Positions 37,208 to 46,428 of a stretch of DNA of 64,000 bases are shown here, piece by piece. Origin of the DNA: Fredericiella sp038205395 (GTDB lineage Bacteria; Chloroflexota; Anaerolineae; Caldilineales; Caldilineaceae); contig JBBRBX010000013.1 in the NCBI GenBank assembly GCA_038205395.1, positions 3,475 to 67,474 of the forward strand. The letters are read 5' to 3'. The notes under the pieces were generated by a model. The model saw only the letters and a list, made by a program, of their open reading frames with translations. It searched no databases and had not been told where the DNA came from. The position numbers and the translations under genes were made by a program. Positions within the stretch are counted from its first letter, which is position 1. Every line of letters starts with the position of its first letter.

Positions 37208-39038
37208 AGATCGGCAGCCCCTTGAACTGGCTGACATAGAGCTGGTGATAGAAGCCCTGCGCCGCCAGAAGCTGATCGTGACTCCCCTGCTCGACAATGC
37301 GGCCATCGTTGATTACCACCACATTATCGGCGTCGCGTATGGTGCTGAGACGGTGGGCGATCACAAAGCTGGTGCGCCCCGCCATCAAACGCAGCAAGGA
37401 CTGCTGGATGCGCGCCTCGGTGCGGGTGTCCACGCTGCTGGTCGCTTCGTCCAGAATCAGGATGGCCGGCTCGGCCAGGATGGCGCGTGCGATGGCCAGC
37501 AGCTGGCGCTGTCCCTGGCTAAGATTGCCCGCCCGCTCGGAAAGATGCGTCTGGTAGCCGTGCGGCAGTTGGCGGATAAAATGGTCGGCGTCCGCCAGCT
37601 CGGCGGCCCGCATACAGTCATCGTCGCTCGCCTCCAGCCGCCCATAGCGGATGTTTTCCAGCACCGTGTCGGAAAAGAGAAAGGTGTCCTGCAGGACAAT
37701 TCCCAGCTTGCGGCGCAGATCATCCTTGCGCACGGCGCGAATATCGTGGCCGTCCACACAGATGGCCCCGCCGTCGATCTCATAAAAGCGCGTCAGCAGG
37801 TTGATGATGGTTGTCTTGCCCGCGCCGGTGGGGCCAACCAGGGCGATCATGTGGCCGGCGGGCGCGTGCAGCGTCATATCCTTGATAATCGGCGTCTGCG
37901 CCACATAGCCGAACTGCACATGCTCGAAGGCCACGTCGCCGCGAATGGTGGTCAGCGGCAGCGCGTCGGGCGCATCAGCCACTTCGGGGGCCACATCCAT
38001 GATGGCAAAGACCCGCTCGGCCCCGGCCAGCGCCGCCTGGATGGCGTTGTACATGTTGGCCAACTGGCGCAGCGGCTGGATATAATTCTGCCCATAGCTG
38101 ATAAAGGTGGCGATCGTGCCCACGGTGGCCAGCCCCTGCAGCGCCAGCCAGCCGCCCAGCCCGGCCAGCACGATCACAAAAAAGTTGCCCAGCACATTGG
38201 TCAGCGGCATCAGCAGCAGCGCATACGAGTTGGCGTACACCCCCGCCGCATACACTTCCTCGTTGGCGGCGCGAAAGCTTTCCACCACGGAGTCGCTGCG
38301 GCCAAACGCCTTGATCACCTTCTGCCCGCTGATCGACTCTTCCATGACGGCGTTGAGGCCGCCCAGGCTCTTTTGCAGCCGGCGAAAGCCTTTGCGCGTG
38401 TATTTGGCCACAAACTCGGTGAACCAGAGCATCAGCGGCACCACCAGCAGGGTGGCCAGCGCCAGCCAGTGGTTGAGCCAGAACATGGCGATGATGATGC
38501 CCACCAGCGACAGCACGCTGGCCACCAACGAGATCACATTCTGCGCCACGGCCTGGTTGATGGCGTCGATGTCGTTGGTCAGCCGGCTCATCAATTCACC
38601 GGCGGGGTTGTTGTCAAAAAAGCGCAGCGGCAGCTTCTGCAGGTGATTGAACAGATCCTGGCGCAGCTGCTGCAGCGAACGCTGCGACACAATCGCCATC
38701 ACCCAGTTAGCCGCCGCCTGGAACAGATTGTTGAAGACATAGATGACCAGCATCAGCAGCGCCACGCGCGCCAGCCCGGCCGCGTCTTTGCCGCCGATAA
38801 AGCGGTCGATGGCCACACCCATCAGGTAGGGGCCGAGCAGCCCCAGCAGCGTATAGATGACGACCAGCCCCAGCACCAGGGCGAGGGCGACCCAATAGGG
38901 CTTGAGATAGAGCAGCAGCCGTGTGATGGCCTGGCGCGGGTCATGCGCTTTTTCGATTGTGCGCACGCCCATCGGCCCACGCTGCGGCAGGCGAACTTTG
39001 GTTTCGGGAGCGGACGATTTGGGTGACTGGACGGCCAT
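37206..39038 (-). CDS. ABC exporter half-transporter, canonical partner of a heterodimer
   Basis: A 610-residue type IV ABC exporter: six-helix membrane domain (about residues 45-340), then an ATPase domain with Walker A GPTGAGKTT, signature LSQGQRQLLAIARAIL, Walker B ILILDEATSSVD (catalytic Glu present) and H-loop IAHRLSTI. The signature has Gln instead of the second Gly. It starts 2 bp after the stop of the gene at 39041-40915; the two half-transporters form a heterodimer of the TM287/288 or BmrCD kind. Such exporters move drugs, lipids or peptides; the cargo is unknown. Confidence 0.9.
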   Translation of the reverse strand: MAVQSPKSSAPETKVRLPQRGPMGVRTIEKAHDPRQAITRLLLYLKPYWVALALVLGLVVIYTLLGLLGPYLMGVAIDRFIGGKDAAGLARVALLMLVIYVFNNLFQAAANWVMAIVSQRSLQQLRQDLFNHLQKLPLRFFDNNPAGELMSRLTNDIDAINQAVAQNVISLVASVLSLVGIIIAMFWLNHWLALATLLVVPLMLWFTEFVAKYTRKGFRRLQKSLGGLNAVMEESISGQKVIKAFGRSDSVVESFRAANEEVYAAGVYANSYALLLMPLTNVLGNFFVIVLAGLGGWLALQGLATVGTIATFISYGQNYIQPLRQLANMYNAIQAALAGAERVFAIMDVAPEVADAPDALPLTTIRGDVAFEHVQFGYVAQTPIIKDMTLHAPAGHMIALVGPTGAGKTTIINLLTRFYEIDGGAICVDGHDIRAVRKDDLRRKLGIVLQDTFLFSDTVLENIRYGRLEASDDDCMRAAELADADHFIRQLPHGYQTHLSERAGNLSQGQRQLLAIARAILAEPAILILDEATSSVDTRTEARIQQSLLRLMAGRTSFVIAHRLSTIRDADNVVVINDGRIVEQGSHDQLLAAQGFYHQLYVSQFKGLPI

Positions 39039-39040
39039 GA

Positions 39041-40915
39041 TCAGTTGCCTCCCATAACCGCTGCCGGCACCGTTGCTGCCGCCGGCGCCTTGCCGGGTGA
39101 CGCTGCGCCGTCTGCCGGCAGCCCATTCCGGACGGGGCCGCCGCCCAACTGCGAATCATAAATCTCGCGATAGATGGCGCTGCTGCGCATCAACTCGCTG
39201 TGCGACCCCTCCGCCGCCAGCCGCCCGCGCTCGATCACCAGAATCTTGTCCGCCTTGAGCACTGTGCTGATGCGCTGCGCCACCACAAAGGTGGTGCGCC
39301 CCGCCATCCACACATCCAGCGCCGCCTGAATTTTGGTCTCGGTCTCCACATCCACAGCGCTGGTGCTGTCGTCCAGGATCAGAATCTGCGGGCGCATCAG
39401 CAGCGCGCGGGCAATGGCCAGCCGCTGCTTCTGGCCGCCGGAGAGGTTGACCCCGCGCTCTTCGACATGGGTGTCGTAGCCCTGCGGCAGCCGCAGGATA
39501 AAGTCGTGCGCCTGCGCCGCCTGCGCCGCCGCCACCACCTCGGCCTCGCTTGCCTGCGGTTGGCCATAGCGGATGTTGTCGCGTACGTCGCCGGAGAAGA
39601 GCAGCGCCTCCTGCGGCACGATGGCGATCCGGCGGCGCAGCGCCTCCTGATCCAGTTGGCGCACATCGATGCCGTCGATCAAGAGCCGCCCGCCGGTCAC
39701 ATCGTAGAAGCGCGGGATGAGGTTGACGAGCGAGCTTTTGCCGGAGCCGGTGGCGCCCAGAATCGCCACGCGCGTGCCCGGTTCGACCACCACATTGATG
39801 TCGTCCAGCACCGTTTCGCCCGCATTCTCATCTTCCTCCGCTTCCTCTGCGCCGCCGCCATACCCGTTATCGGCGGGCGCATAGGCAAAGGTGACATGCT
39901 CAAAGACGACGCGGCCCGCCAGGGGCGTAGGCAGCGGCTGCGGGTCGGCAACATTGCGCACATCCGGCGCCGTCGCCAGCACGCCGTCGATGCGCTGCGC
40001 CGAGGCGATGCCTGCAGCCCACACATTGGAAAGCACCGTCATCATCAGCAGCGGTCCCATCGTGGTGAGCAGGTAATTGGTGAAGGCCACGATCTGGCCG
40101 TCGGTCAGATTGCCTTGAATCGCCTGCAGCCCACCCGCCCAGATTACGATCACCATGCCGATGTTGACGAAAATGGTCAGTGCCGGCCCCATGATCGACA
40201 TGTATTGGGTCACGCGGATGGTGCGGTCGGAAAAGTCCTGGTTGACCGCACCGAAGCGCCGCTCCTCGTGCTCGCTGCGCACAAACGCCTTGACCAGCCG
40301 CGCCCCGGCGATGTTCTCCTGCAGCACCGTGTTAAGCGCGTCGAGCTTCTGCTGCACCACCCGGTAGCGCGGCTCCATCTGCAGGCTGAACACCACAATC
40401 ACGACGGCGGTCAGCAGCAGCAGCGGCAGAATCGTCAGCGCCAGCTGCGTGTCGGTGGCAAACATCAGGATCAGGCTGCCCAGCATCAGCAGCGGCGCGC
40501 GCGTGCCGATGCGCAGCGAAATCTGCACCAGCCGCTGCACGGCGCTGGAATCGCTGCTCAGCCGCACCAGCAGCTTGCCGGTGGTGAAGTGGTCGAGGTT
40601 GCCATAGGAGAAGGATTGAATCTTAAGAAAGATCGCCTCGCGCACATCGCGCGCCACGCCTTCGCCCACCTGCACCGAGAGCACATTATTGCCGATGGCA
40701 AAGAACGTGCTGATGGCCGAGATGGCCAGCATGATGAGCGAAGTCTGCAGCACCACCCCGCCGTCGTTCTGGGCGATCCCCTGGTCGATAATGCGCTGGA
40801 TCAGGCGCGGGATGGAGAGATCCATAAAGACCAGTGAGGTCAGCAGAAAGAGCGCCAGCAGCGCCTTGCGCCGATAGGGGGTGATAAATGGGAACAAAGA
40901 ACGCAACGCCTGCAT
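39041..40915 (-). CDS. ABC exporter half-transporter with degenerate Walker B
   Basis: A 624-residue half-transporter; start at the ATG at 40913-40915. The membrane domain fills about residues 20-330. There is a short acidic insert before the ATPase domain (GGGAEEAEEDENAGE). The ATPase has Walker A GATGSGKSS and signature LSGGQKQRLAIARAL, but Walker B reads ILILDDSTSAVD: Asp stands in the catalytic Glu position. The His of the switch region is replaced as well (VVAQRIST). These are the hallmarks of the degenerate-site subunit of heterodimeric exporters, complementing the canonical partner encoded just downstream. Confidence 0.9.
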   Translation of the reverse strand: MQALRSLFPFITPYRRKALLALFLLTSLVFMDLSIPRLIQRIIDQGIAQNDGGVVLQTSLIMLAISAISTFFAIGNNVLSVQVGEGVARDVREAIFLKIQSFSYGNLDHFTTGKLLVRLSSDSSAVQRLVQISLRIGTRAPLLMLGSLILMFATDTQLALTILPLLLLTAVVIVVFSLQMEPRYRVVQQKLDALNTVLQENIAGARLVKAFVRSEHEERRFGAVNQDFSDRTIRVTQYMSIMGPALTIFVNIGMVIVIWAGGLQAIQGNLTDGQIVAFTNYLLTTMGPLLMMTVLSNVWAAGIASAQRIDGVLATAPDVRNVADPQPLPTPLAGRVVFEHVTFAYAPADNGYGGGAEEAEEDENAGETVLDDINVVVEPGTRVAILGATGSGKSSLVNLIPRFYDVTGGRLLIDGIDVRQLDQEALRRRIAIVPQEALLFSGDVRDNIRYGQPQASEAEVVAAAQAAQAHDFILRLPQGYDTHVEERGVNLSGGQKQRLAIARALLMRPQILILDDSTSAVDVETETKIQAALDVWMAGRTTFVVAQRISTVLKADKILVIERGRLAAEGSHSELMRSSAIYREIYDSQLGGGPVRNGLPADGAASPGKAPAAATVPAAVMGGN

Positions 40916-41191
40916 ACGCCTACTTTCCGCCAAACCTGGCGCCAATCCAGCGCCAACCTGCCGCCACAATAGTTAGAAGGGTGAATTATTGCGCAAGCGA
41001 AACAATTACGCAAGCAGGCCTGTTTTTCAGTGAGCAATCGTGCAGAGCCGCACGAAGGCGTGCTCCCTACACATTGAGGGGGCGCCCGCGGGGCATTTTG
41101 CCGATCTTCATCACGAGCTTTTCATAAAGACAAAAATCATCCATAATCCACCAAGACGTGTTTTTGCACTTTCACAGGACATGGTGACGGT
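40916..41191. other. Divergent intergenic spacer
   Basis: About 276 bp between the minus-strand exporter operon and the plus-strand AbrB-type gene. No gene or strong hairpin; promoters in both directions are expected but not clear by eye. Confidence 0.4.
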
Positions 41192-41440
41192 ATGCCAATC
41201 AATACGTACCGCATAAAAATCCGCAAACGCGGTCAAATAACCATCCCGCAGCCGGTGCGCAAACAGGGATCAATCCAAACAGGGGATATCATTACATTGG
41301 TGCAGTTTGATGATTTTGTTTGCCTGGTCCCCAACGAACCGAAAATCCCTGCGCTTGCCAAACAGTTCAGCCAAATCATGGATGAAGAAGGTGTAACCAT
41401 GGCGGATTTGCTTCAGGGGGTGGCGGACGAGCGAAGTTAG
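41192..41440 (+). CDS. SpoVT/AbrB-type DNA-binding protein (orphan antitoxin-like)
   Basis: An 82-residue protein. Residues 1-45 have the swapped-hairpin AbrB pattern: YRIKIRKRGQITIPQPVRKQ, then GDIITLVQFDDFVCLVPN. This is the DNA-binding half of many antitoxins. The C-terminal 35 residues (KQFSQIMDEEGVTMADLLQGV) look like a toxin-binding tail. No PIN, MazF or RelE-type toxin follows; the next gene, 44 bp on, is an ABC exporter. It may regulate that gene or be a leftover of a toxin-antitoxin pair. Confidence 0.75.
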   Translation: MPINTYRIKIRKRGQITIPQPVRKQGSIQTGDIITLVQFDDFVCLVPNEPKIPALAKQFSQIMDEEGVTMADLLQGVADERS

Positions 41441-41484
41441 TTTAGTTTACATACGCGCCGTCGGGCGCATGGTATGCTGGTGGT

Positions 41485-43362
41485 ATGGTAAATCTGCGAC
41501 AACTCTTCCGCTACGTGCGCCCCTACTGGCGGCAGATGGTGGTGGCGACGGTGGCGCTGCTGATCAGCAGTTCCATCGTGCTGGCGCTGCCCTGGGCCAT
41601 CAGCCAACTGGTGGATTCGGTCTTCACCAACGGCGACGCGCAGCTGCTCAACCAAATTGCGCTGGGGCTGCTGCTGCTCTTTGTCGTGCAGGGCATCTTC
41701 TACTTTGTGGAAGCCTATTTCCTCTCCAAAGTGGGCCAGCGCGTGGTGGCAGATCTGCGGCTCGATCTGCACCGGCGGCTGCTCAGCTTGCCGGCCTTCT
41801 TCTTCGACAACCGCCGCGTGGGCGAACTGGTCTCGCGCGTGACCAACGACGTCACCCTGGTGCAGACGGTGCTGACCGATGCGCCTGTCGCCTTTTTGCG
41901 CCAGATCGTGACCTTTGTGGGCGCGCTGGCCTTGATGATCGCCATGAACTGGCAGTTGACGCTCTTTGTGGCGGTGCTGATCCCGCCGCTCACGCTCTTT
42001 GCCATCTTCTTTGGCCGGCGCATCGAACGGCTCTCCACCCAAGTGCAGGATCGGCTGGCCGATTCCACCACGGTGCTGGAAGAGTCGCTGTCGGGCATCC
42101 GCGTGATCAAGTCGTTCGGACGCGAGCCGTTTGAGCAGGCGCGCTTCGGCGAGCGGGTGGAGCAGACCTTTGCCACGGCCATGCAGCGCGTGCGGCTGCG
42201 CGCGATCTTTATCCCGCTCATCACCTTTTTCTCCTTTGGCGCCGTGACGGCCGTGCTCTGGTTCGGCGGCCAACAGGTGCTGGCGGGGACCATCAGCGCC
42301 GGGCAGCTCGTAGCCTTTCTCTTTTATATGTTTATGGTGGCGGGGCCGCTGGGCGAGTTGGCCGGCCTCTACTCCCAGGTGCGCGAGGCGCTGGGCGCAT
42401 CCCGCCGCATCTTTGAAATTCTGGCCACGCCCGGCGAAGAGCAAGCCAATCAAGCCCAGACCGCCAGGCCCTCGCTGCCGGCGGTCAGCGGGCTGGTGCG
42501 TTTTGACGGCGTTACCTTTGAATATGCGGAAACGGACGGCTACGCCACGCCCGCCGAGCACAGCGAAGCCGCAGGCAGGTGGTCCAGACGGCGCAACGGT
42601 GGAGCGCCTTCCCGCAACGGCGACGCTCCCGTCGAGCTGCCCGCGCCTACCCGCCCGGCGGTGCTGCACGGCATCGACCTGGTTGCGCAGCCGGGGGAGG
42701 TGATCGCCATCGTCGGCCCCAGCGGCGTCGGCAAGACAACGCTCGTCAATCTGCTGCCGCGCTTTTATACGCCCAGCGGCGGTGCCATCACCATTGACGG
42801 CATCGACACCCAGACGGTGAATCTAGCCAGCTTGCGTGCCCAGATCGGGCTGGTGCCGCAGGAGACCTTTCTCTTTGGCGGCACGGTGCGCGAGAATATT
42901 GCCTATGGGCGGCTGGAGGCGAGCCAGGCGGAGATCGAAGCGGCGGCGCGCGCGGCCTATGCCCACGACTTTATCGCCGCGCTGCCCCAGGGCTACGCCA
43001 CCGTCGTGGGCGAACGCGGCGTCAAGCTGTCGGCCGGCCAGCGCCAGCGCGTGGCCATCGCGCGTGCGCTGCTCAAGGACCCGCGCATCCTGATTCTGGA
43101 TGAGGCTACCTCCGCCCTTGACACCGAGTCGGAGCGATGGGTGCAGGCGGCGCTGGAGCGGCTTATGCAGGGCCGCACCTCGTTTGTCATTGCCCACCGC
43201 CTCTCCACCGTCCAGCGCGCCGACCGCATCATCGTGCTGCAGGAGGGCAGAATCGTCGAGAGCGGGCGGCACGCCGATCTGCTGGCGCAGGACGGCCTCT
43301 ACGCGCACCTGTGGTCGCTGCAGTTCGCCGACAGCGTTGAGCCGCTGCTGCAGGCTGCCTAG
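41485..43362 (+). CDS. ABC exporter half-transporter, probable homodimer (MsbA-like)
   Basis: A 625-residue exporter with six membrane helices (about residues 15-315) and the coupling motif GRRIERLSTQVQDRLADSTTVLEESLSGIRVIKSFGRE. An insert of about 45 residues of low complexity (residues ~350-395, Arg/Gly/Ser/Pro-rich) sits inside the start of the ATPase domain. Walker A is GPSGVGKTT, the signature LSAGQRQRVAIARALL (Ala for the first Gly), Walker B ILILDEATSALD and the H-loop IAHRLSTV. Catalytic residues are complete, so it can work as a homodimer. Cargo unknown. Plus strand, convergent to nothing close; the upstream AbrB-type gene may regulate it. Confidence 0.9.
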   Translation: MVNLRQLFRYVRPYWRQMVVATVALLISSSIVLALPWAISQLVDSVFTNGDAQLLNQIALGLLLLFVVQGIFYFVEAYFLSKVGQRVVADLRLDLHRRLLSLPAFFFDNRRVGELVSRVTNDVTLVQTVLTDAPVAFLRQIVTFVGALALMIAMNWQLTLFVAVLIPPLTLFAIFFGRRIERLSTQVQDRLADSTTVLEESLSGIRVIKSFGREPFEQARFGERVEQTFATAMQRVRLRAIFIPLITFFSFGAVTAVLWFGGQQVLAGTISAGQLVAFLFYMFMVAGPLGELAGLYSQVREALGASRRIFEILATPGEEQANQAQTARPSLPAVSGLVRFDGVTFEYAETDGYATPAEHSEAAGRWSRRRNGGAPSRNGDAPVELPAPTRPAVLHGIDLVAQPGEVIAIVGPSGVGKTTLVNLLPRFYTPSGGAITIDGIDTQTVNLASLRAQIGLVPQETFLFGGTVRENIAYGRLEASQAEIEAAARAAYAHDFIAALPQGYATVVGERGVKLSAGQRQRVAIARALLKDPRILILDEATSALDTESERWVQAALERLMQGRTSFVIAHRLSTVQRADRIIVLQEGRIVESGRHADLLAQDGLYAHLWSLQFADSVEPLLQAA

Positions 43363-43470
43363 CGCCGGGCGTTTGTGATGACATCTTTGCGCATTTTTTC
43401 ACAGGCGCAAGTTGCAGTACCATAACACAGGATGCAGAGAAGCTATCACTGCTCTTGCAAAGGAGAAGAA

Positions 43471-43941
43471 ATGCGTTTTCGATTGGTTTTCATTCTTGTG
43501 CTGATGCTGGCCGTGGCCGGCTGCGCCGGCATGAGCGCGCCAACTGGCTCACAGACCGGAATGCAGGGAATGCAGGCCGGCGCCGTCACCCCACCGGCCA
43601 ATCTGGATCTGTCCACCACCCAGGCTTCTGAGCAGGGGCTGTTTACGGTCAGCTACACGAGCGACCTTGACCCGCTGACCATCAACAAGCTGAACATCTG
43701 GACGCTGCATGTCGAGGACGCCGGCGGCGCGCCGCTGGACGGCGCCACCGTCAGCATCGACGGCGGAATGCCGGAACACAACCACGGTATGCCGACGCAG
43801 CCGATTGTGAGCGCGCTGGGCGGCGGGGACTACAAAGTGGAAGGCATGAAATTTCAGATGCCGGGCTGGTGGACGGTGACGGTTGTCGTCGATGACGGTG
43901 GCCGGCAGGATAAGGCTGTGTTCAACCTGATGCTGCCGTAA
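43471..43941 (+). CDS. FixH/YtkA-like lipoprotein
   Basis: A 156-residue lipoprotein; ATG at 43471 after AAGGAG. Signal peptide with lipobox VAGC (Cys18), Gly/Met-rich tether, then a beta-sandwich of the YtkA/FixH type: LFTVSYTSDLDPLTINKLNIWTLHVEDAGGAPLDGATVSIDGGMPEHNHGMPTQP and a final strand WWTVTVVVDDGG. The MPEHNHGMPT segment (His, Met) suggests copper handling, as in relatives near haem-copper oxidases. Its stop overlaps the start of the dihaem peroxidase gene (TAATG), so the pair is co-translated. Confidence 0.78.
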   Translation: MRFRLVFILVLMLAVAGCAGMSAPTGSQTGMQGMQAGAVTPPANLDLSTTQASEQGLFTVSYTSDLDPLTINKLNIWTLHVEDAGGAPLDGATVSIDGGMPEHNHGMPTQPIVSALGGGDYKVEGMKFQMPGWWTVTVVVDDGGRQDKAVFNLMLP

Positions 43942-45194
43942 TGCGCAAACTGTTTTTAATCCTGGGCGCCACGCTCATGCTGGCGGTTGCGGTCTACAGC
44001 ACCCTGGCCATGAGCGGCGCGCCGGCCTGGAGCGAGACGGAGCTGGCGACGCTGCGCACACTCTCGCTCTCGGCGCTGCCGCCGCTGCCGCCCGACCCCT
44101 CCAATGCTGTGGCGGACGACCCGCGGGCGGTGGCGCTGGGCCGGCAGTTGTTCTTCGACCCCCGCTTCAGCGCCAACGGCCAGATAGCTTGCGCCCACTG
44201 CCATGTCCCCGGCCAATATTTCAGCGACGGCAAAATGTTGGGCCAGGGCGTGGGCGTCATCAGCCGCCACACCATGTCGCTGGTCGGCTCGGCCTACAGC
44301 CCCTGGTTTACCTGGGACGGCAAAGCCGACAGCCAATGGGCGCAGGCGCTGCTCCCGCTGGAGAACCCGGCGGAGCATGGCGGCGACCGGCTGGCCTATG
44401 CCCACACGCTGGCCGCACACTATGCCGACGACTACGGCGCGCTGTTTGGGCCGCTGCCTGACCTGACCGACAGCCGCTTCCCGGCCCAGGCTTCCCCGTT
44501 GGGCAGCAGCAGCCAACGGGCGGCGTGGGCCACTTTGCCCGCAGACGACCAGACCGCGGTCACGCGCGTGGCCGTAAATATGGCGAAGGCAATTGCCGCC
44601 TACGAGCGCACAATCCTGCCGCAGCCGGCCCGCTTTGACCGCTATGTGGATACGCTGCAGGCTAGTGGCGGCAGCACCGATGCCGGTGACGAAGCGGACA
44701 CCGCGCTCAGCCGCGATGAGCAGGCCGGGCTGCGCCTGTTTATCGGCAAGGCGCACTGCATCAACTGCCACAATGGGCCGCTGTTTACAAACTTCGAGTT
44801 CCACAACACGGCCGTCCCCACGCTGCCGGGCTTCCCGCTCGACCACGGGCGGCGCGATGGCGTCGCGCTGCTGCAGGCCAGCGAGTTCAACTGTCTTGGC
44901 CCCTACAGCGATGCGGCACCCGCAGAGTGCGGCGAAACGCGTTTTCTCAAGGTAGGCGGCGCCACCTTCGACGGCAGCTTCCGCACCCCGACGCTGCGCG
45001 ATGTGGCGGCGACTGCGCCCTATATGCATGCCGGGCAGTTGGCGACTTTACACGATGTCGTCGAGCACTACAACCAGGGAGGCTATGCCATCGTGGGCCA
45101 CAACGAGCTGCTGCCGCTCAACCTGAGCGAGCAAGAGGTGCAGCAGATTGAGGCCTTCCTGGAGACACTGACCGGTCCCGTTCCCCAACCTTAG
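43941..45194 (+). CDS. Dihaem cytochrome c peroxidase/MauG-family protein
   Basis: A 417-residue exported protein with an N-terminal signal anchor (residues 4-23) and two c-type haem sites: CAHCH (about residue 80) and CINCH (about 270). Family segments: ALGRQLFFDPRFSANGQIACAHCH, WDGKADSQWAQALLPLENPAEHGG, FDGSFRTPTLRDVAATAPYMHAGQLATLHDVVEHYNQGG. The enzyme reduces hydrogen peroxide or oxidises a partner protein. Coupled by overlap to the FixH/YtkA-like lipoprotein, which may deliver copper or support the same redox task. Confidence 0.9.
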   Translation: MRKLFLILGATLMLAVAVYSTLAMSGAPAWSETELATLRTLSLSALPPLPPDPSNAVADDPRAVALGRQLFFDPRFSANGQIACAHCHVPGQYFSDGKMLGQGVGVISRHTMSLVGSAYSPWFTWDGKADSQWAQALLPLENPAEHGGDRLAYAHTLAAHYADDYGALFGPLPDLTDSRFPAQASPLGSSSQRAAWATLPADDQTAVTRVAVNMAKAIAAYERTILPQPARFDRYVDTLQASGGSTDAGDEADTALSRDEQAGLRLFIGKAHCINCHNGPLFTNFEFHNTAVPTLPGFPLDHGRRDGVALLQASEFNCLGPYSDAAPAECGETRFLKVGGATFDGSFRTPTLRDVAATAPYMHAGQLATLHDVVEHYNQGGYAIVGHNELLPLNLSEQEVQQIEAFLETLTGPVPQP

Positions 45195-45226
45195 CCCGAA
45201 CCGCAGCCTGACCTCCCAGCCAGCCA

Positions 45227-45676
45227 TCAGACCGTAGGGAACTGCACGGACTTCTCGTAAACCTCCAGCAGTTGGCAGAGCGCGCTGTAGTCAAAACTGT
45301 GTTCACCCTTGACCAGATAGCCCGCCACCCGCCGGTCATAGGCGGCGGCCTTGTCGGCATCCTGGCGGGAGGTGGTGAAGACAAAGACGATGCTGCGCCG
45401 CCAGACCGGGTCGGCGCGCAGTTCGTCCAAAAAGTCGATGCCATCCATCTGCGGCAGGTTGAGGTCGAGCAGAATGAGAAAGGGCTGCATCTGCAGCGCC
45501 GCACCAAAATCGCCGCGCAACGCCGCCAGCGCCTCCTGCCCATCGCCAAAGCAGGTAAGCTCACAGGCAATCTCGATGCCGGCGCAGGCGCGCACGATGG
45601 TTTTGCCGTCGATTGCCCGGCCATCCATAGCTTCGTTTTCAATCAGAATCAAATGCAGCGGTCTATCGAGTGGCAT
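45227..45676 (-). CDS. Single-domain response regulator (Rcp1-like)
   Basis: A 149-residue stand-alone receiver. The phospho-acceptor Asp is in ILLDLNLPQMDGIDFLDEL, the Thr in VFVFTTSRQDAD and the Lys in GYLVKGEHS; at the N-terminus the acidic pair reads IENEAMDG. The extended loop between helix 1 and strand 2 and the final helix (LLEVYEKSVQFP) match the Rcp1 type, which usually partners with phytochrome-like kinases. No kinase gene is adjacent. Follows a sister gene 30 bp upstream on the same strand. Confidence 0.85.
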   Translation of the reverse strand: MPLDRPLHLILIENEAMDGRAIDGKTIVRACAGIEIACELTCFGDGQEALAALRGDFGAALQMQPFLILLDLNLPQMDGIDFLDELRADPVWRRSIVFVFTTSRQDADKAAAYDRRVAGYLVKGEHSFDYSALCQLLEVYEKSVQFPTV

Positions 45677-45706
45677 AATAAAAGCTCTACTCAGATCTTT
45701 TGGCCA

Positions 45707-46144
45707 TTAAACTCTTTTGGGCATAAGCGCCACCAGCCGGCAGTAGGAGACCAGAAGCTGCGGCAGCAGCGAATAATCATCTCCCATATGGGATTTTACG
45801 AGATAACCCGCGACTTGTCTATCATAGGCCGCCACCACATCCTCACGCCGTTCAGACTGGGAGAGCACAAACACCACGGCGCTGCGCCACTGGGGATCGC
45901 TGCGCAGATAGTCGAGAAATTCCAACCCGTTCAAACGGGGCATATTGAGGTCGAGCAGAAAGATGAGCGGGCAGGCGGCCAGCCGCTCCCGCTGCGCGCC
46001 GCGCAGGGCCTGCTGTGCGTCCCACCCATCCCGAAAAATCGTGATGGGTGCGTCGATGCCGCTGCGCTGCAGCACGCGCACAACAAATTCGGCATCCACC
46101 TCGTCATCTTCGACCAGGATGAGATGCACGCGGGAAAGACTCAT
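45707..46144 (-). CDS. Single-domain response regulator (Rcp1-like), paralogue
   Basis: A 145-residue receiver with LVEDDEVDAEFVVRVL (acidic pair), FLLDLNMPRLNGLEFLDYL (phospho-acceptor Asp), FVLSQSERREDV (Ser) and GYLVKSHMGDDY (Lys). All phosphorylation residues are present. The layout is like the neighbour at 45227-45676, suggesting a tandem duplication used as a phosphorelay pair. The cognate kinase is outside the window or elsewhere. Confidence 0.85.
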   Translation of the reverse strand: MSLSRVHLILVEDDEVDAEFVVRVLQRSGIDAPITIFRDGWDAQQALRGAQRERLAACPLIFLLDLNMPRLNGLEFLDYLRSDPQWRSAVVFVLSQSERREDVVAAYDRQVAGYLVKSHMGDDYSLLPQLLVSYCRLVALMPKRV

Positions 46145-46428
46145 GAGTTATCCACTATTCTACGTAAACATCCGTTCCTCTATCTTTACCCGCCCCGCCG
46201 GAGCAAATACTGTTCCCGATTGGGCTGCTCAGTATAGGGTTGAAGAAGCATATTGCGCAATAGGACGTGATACAGAGGAGAGATACTGGTTTGGGCGCTG
46301 CCGCCTGGCGCGCTGTACGGTGTATACTGTTTGTGCAAGTTCAGGGATATAATAGATGGGCACACCGGCTGGGTTTGCCCGCCACGCCAAGGCCCGATCG
46401 GAAACATTGTGCTGCGAGACCTATCTGC
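46145..46428. other. Divergent intergenic region
   Basis: About 284 bp between the response regulator pair and the membrane hydrolase gene. A longer open frame runs into it from the hydrolase, but has no start signal or family residues. No RNA gene was recognised. Confidence 0.4.

Noticed and set aside
46267..46428. N-terminal extension of the LTA-synthase-like frame
   Set aside because: Composition unlike the protein, no ribosome binding site; membrane topology starts sensibly from the ATG at 46429.
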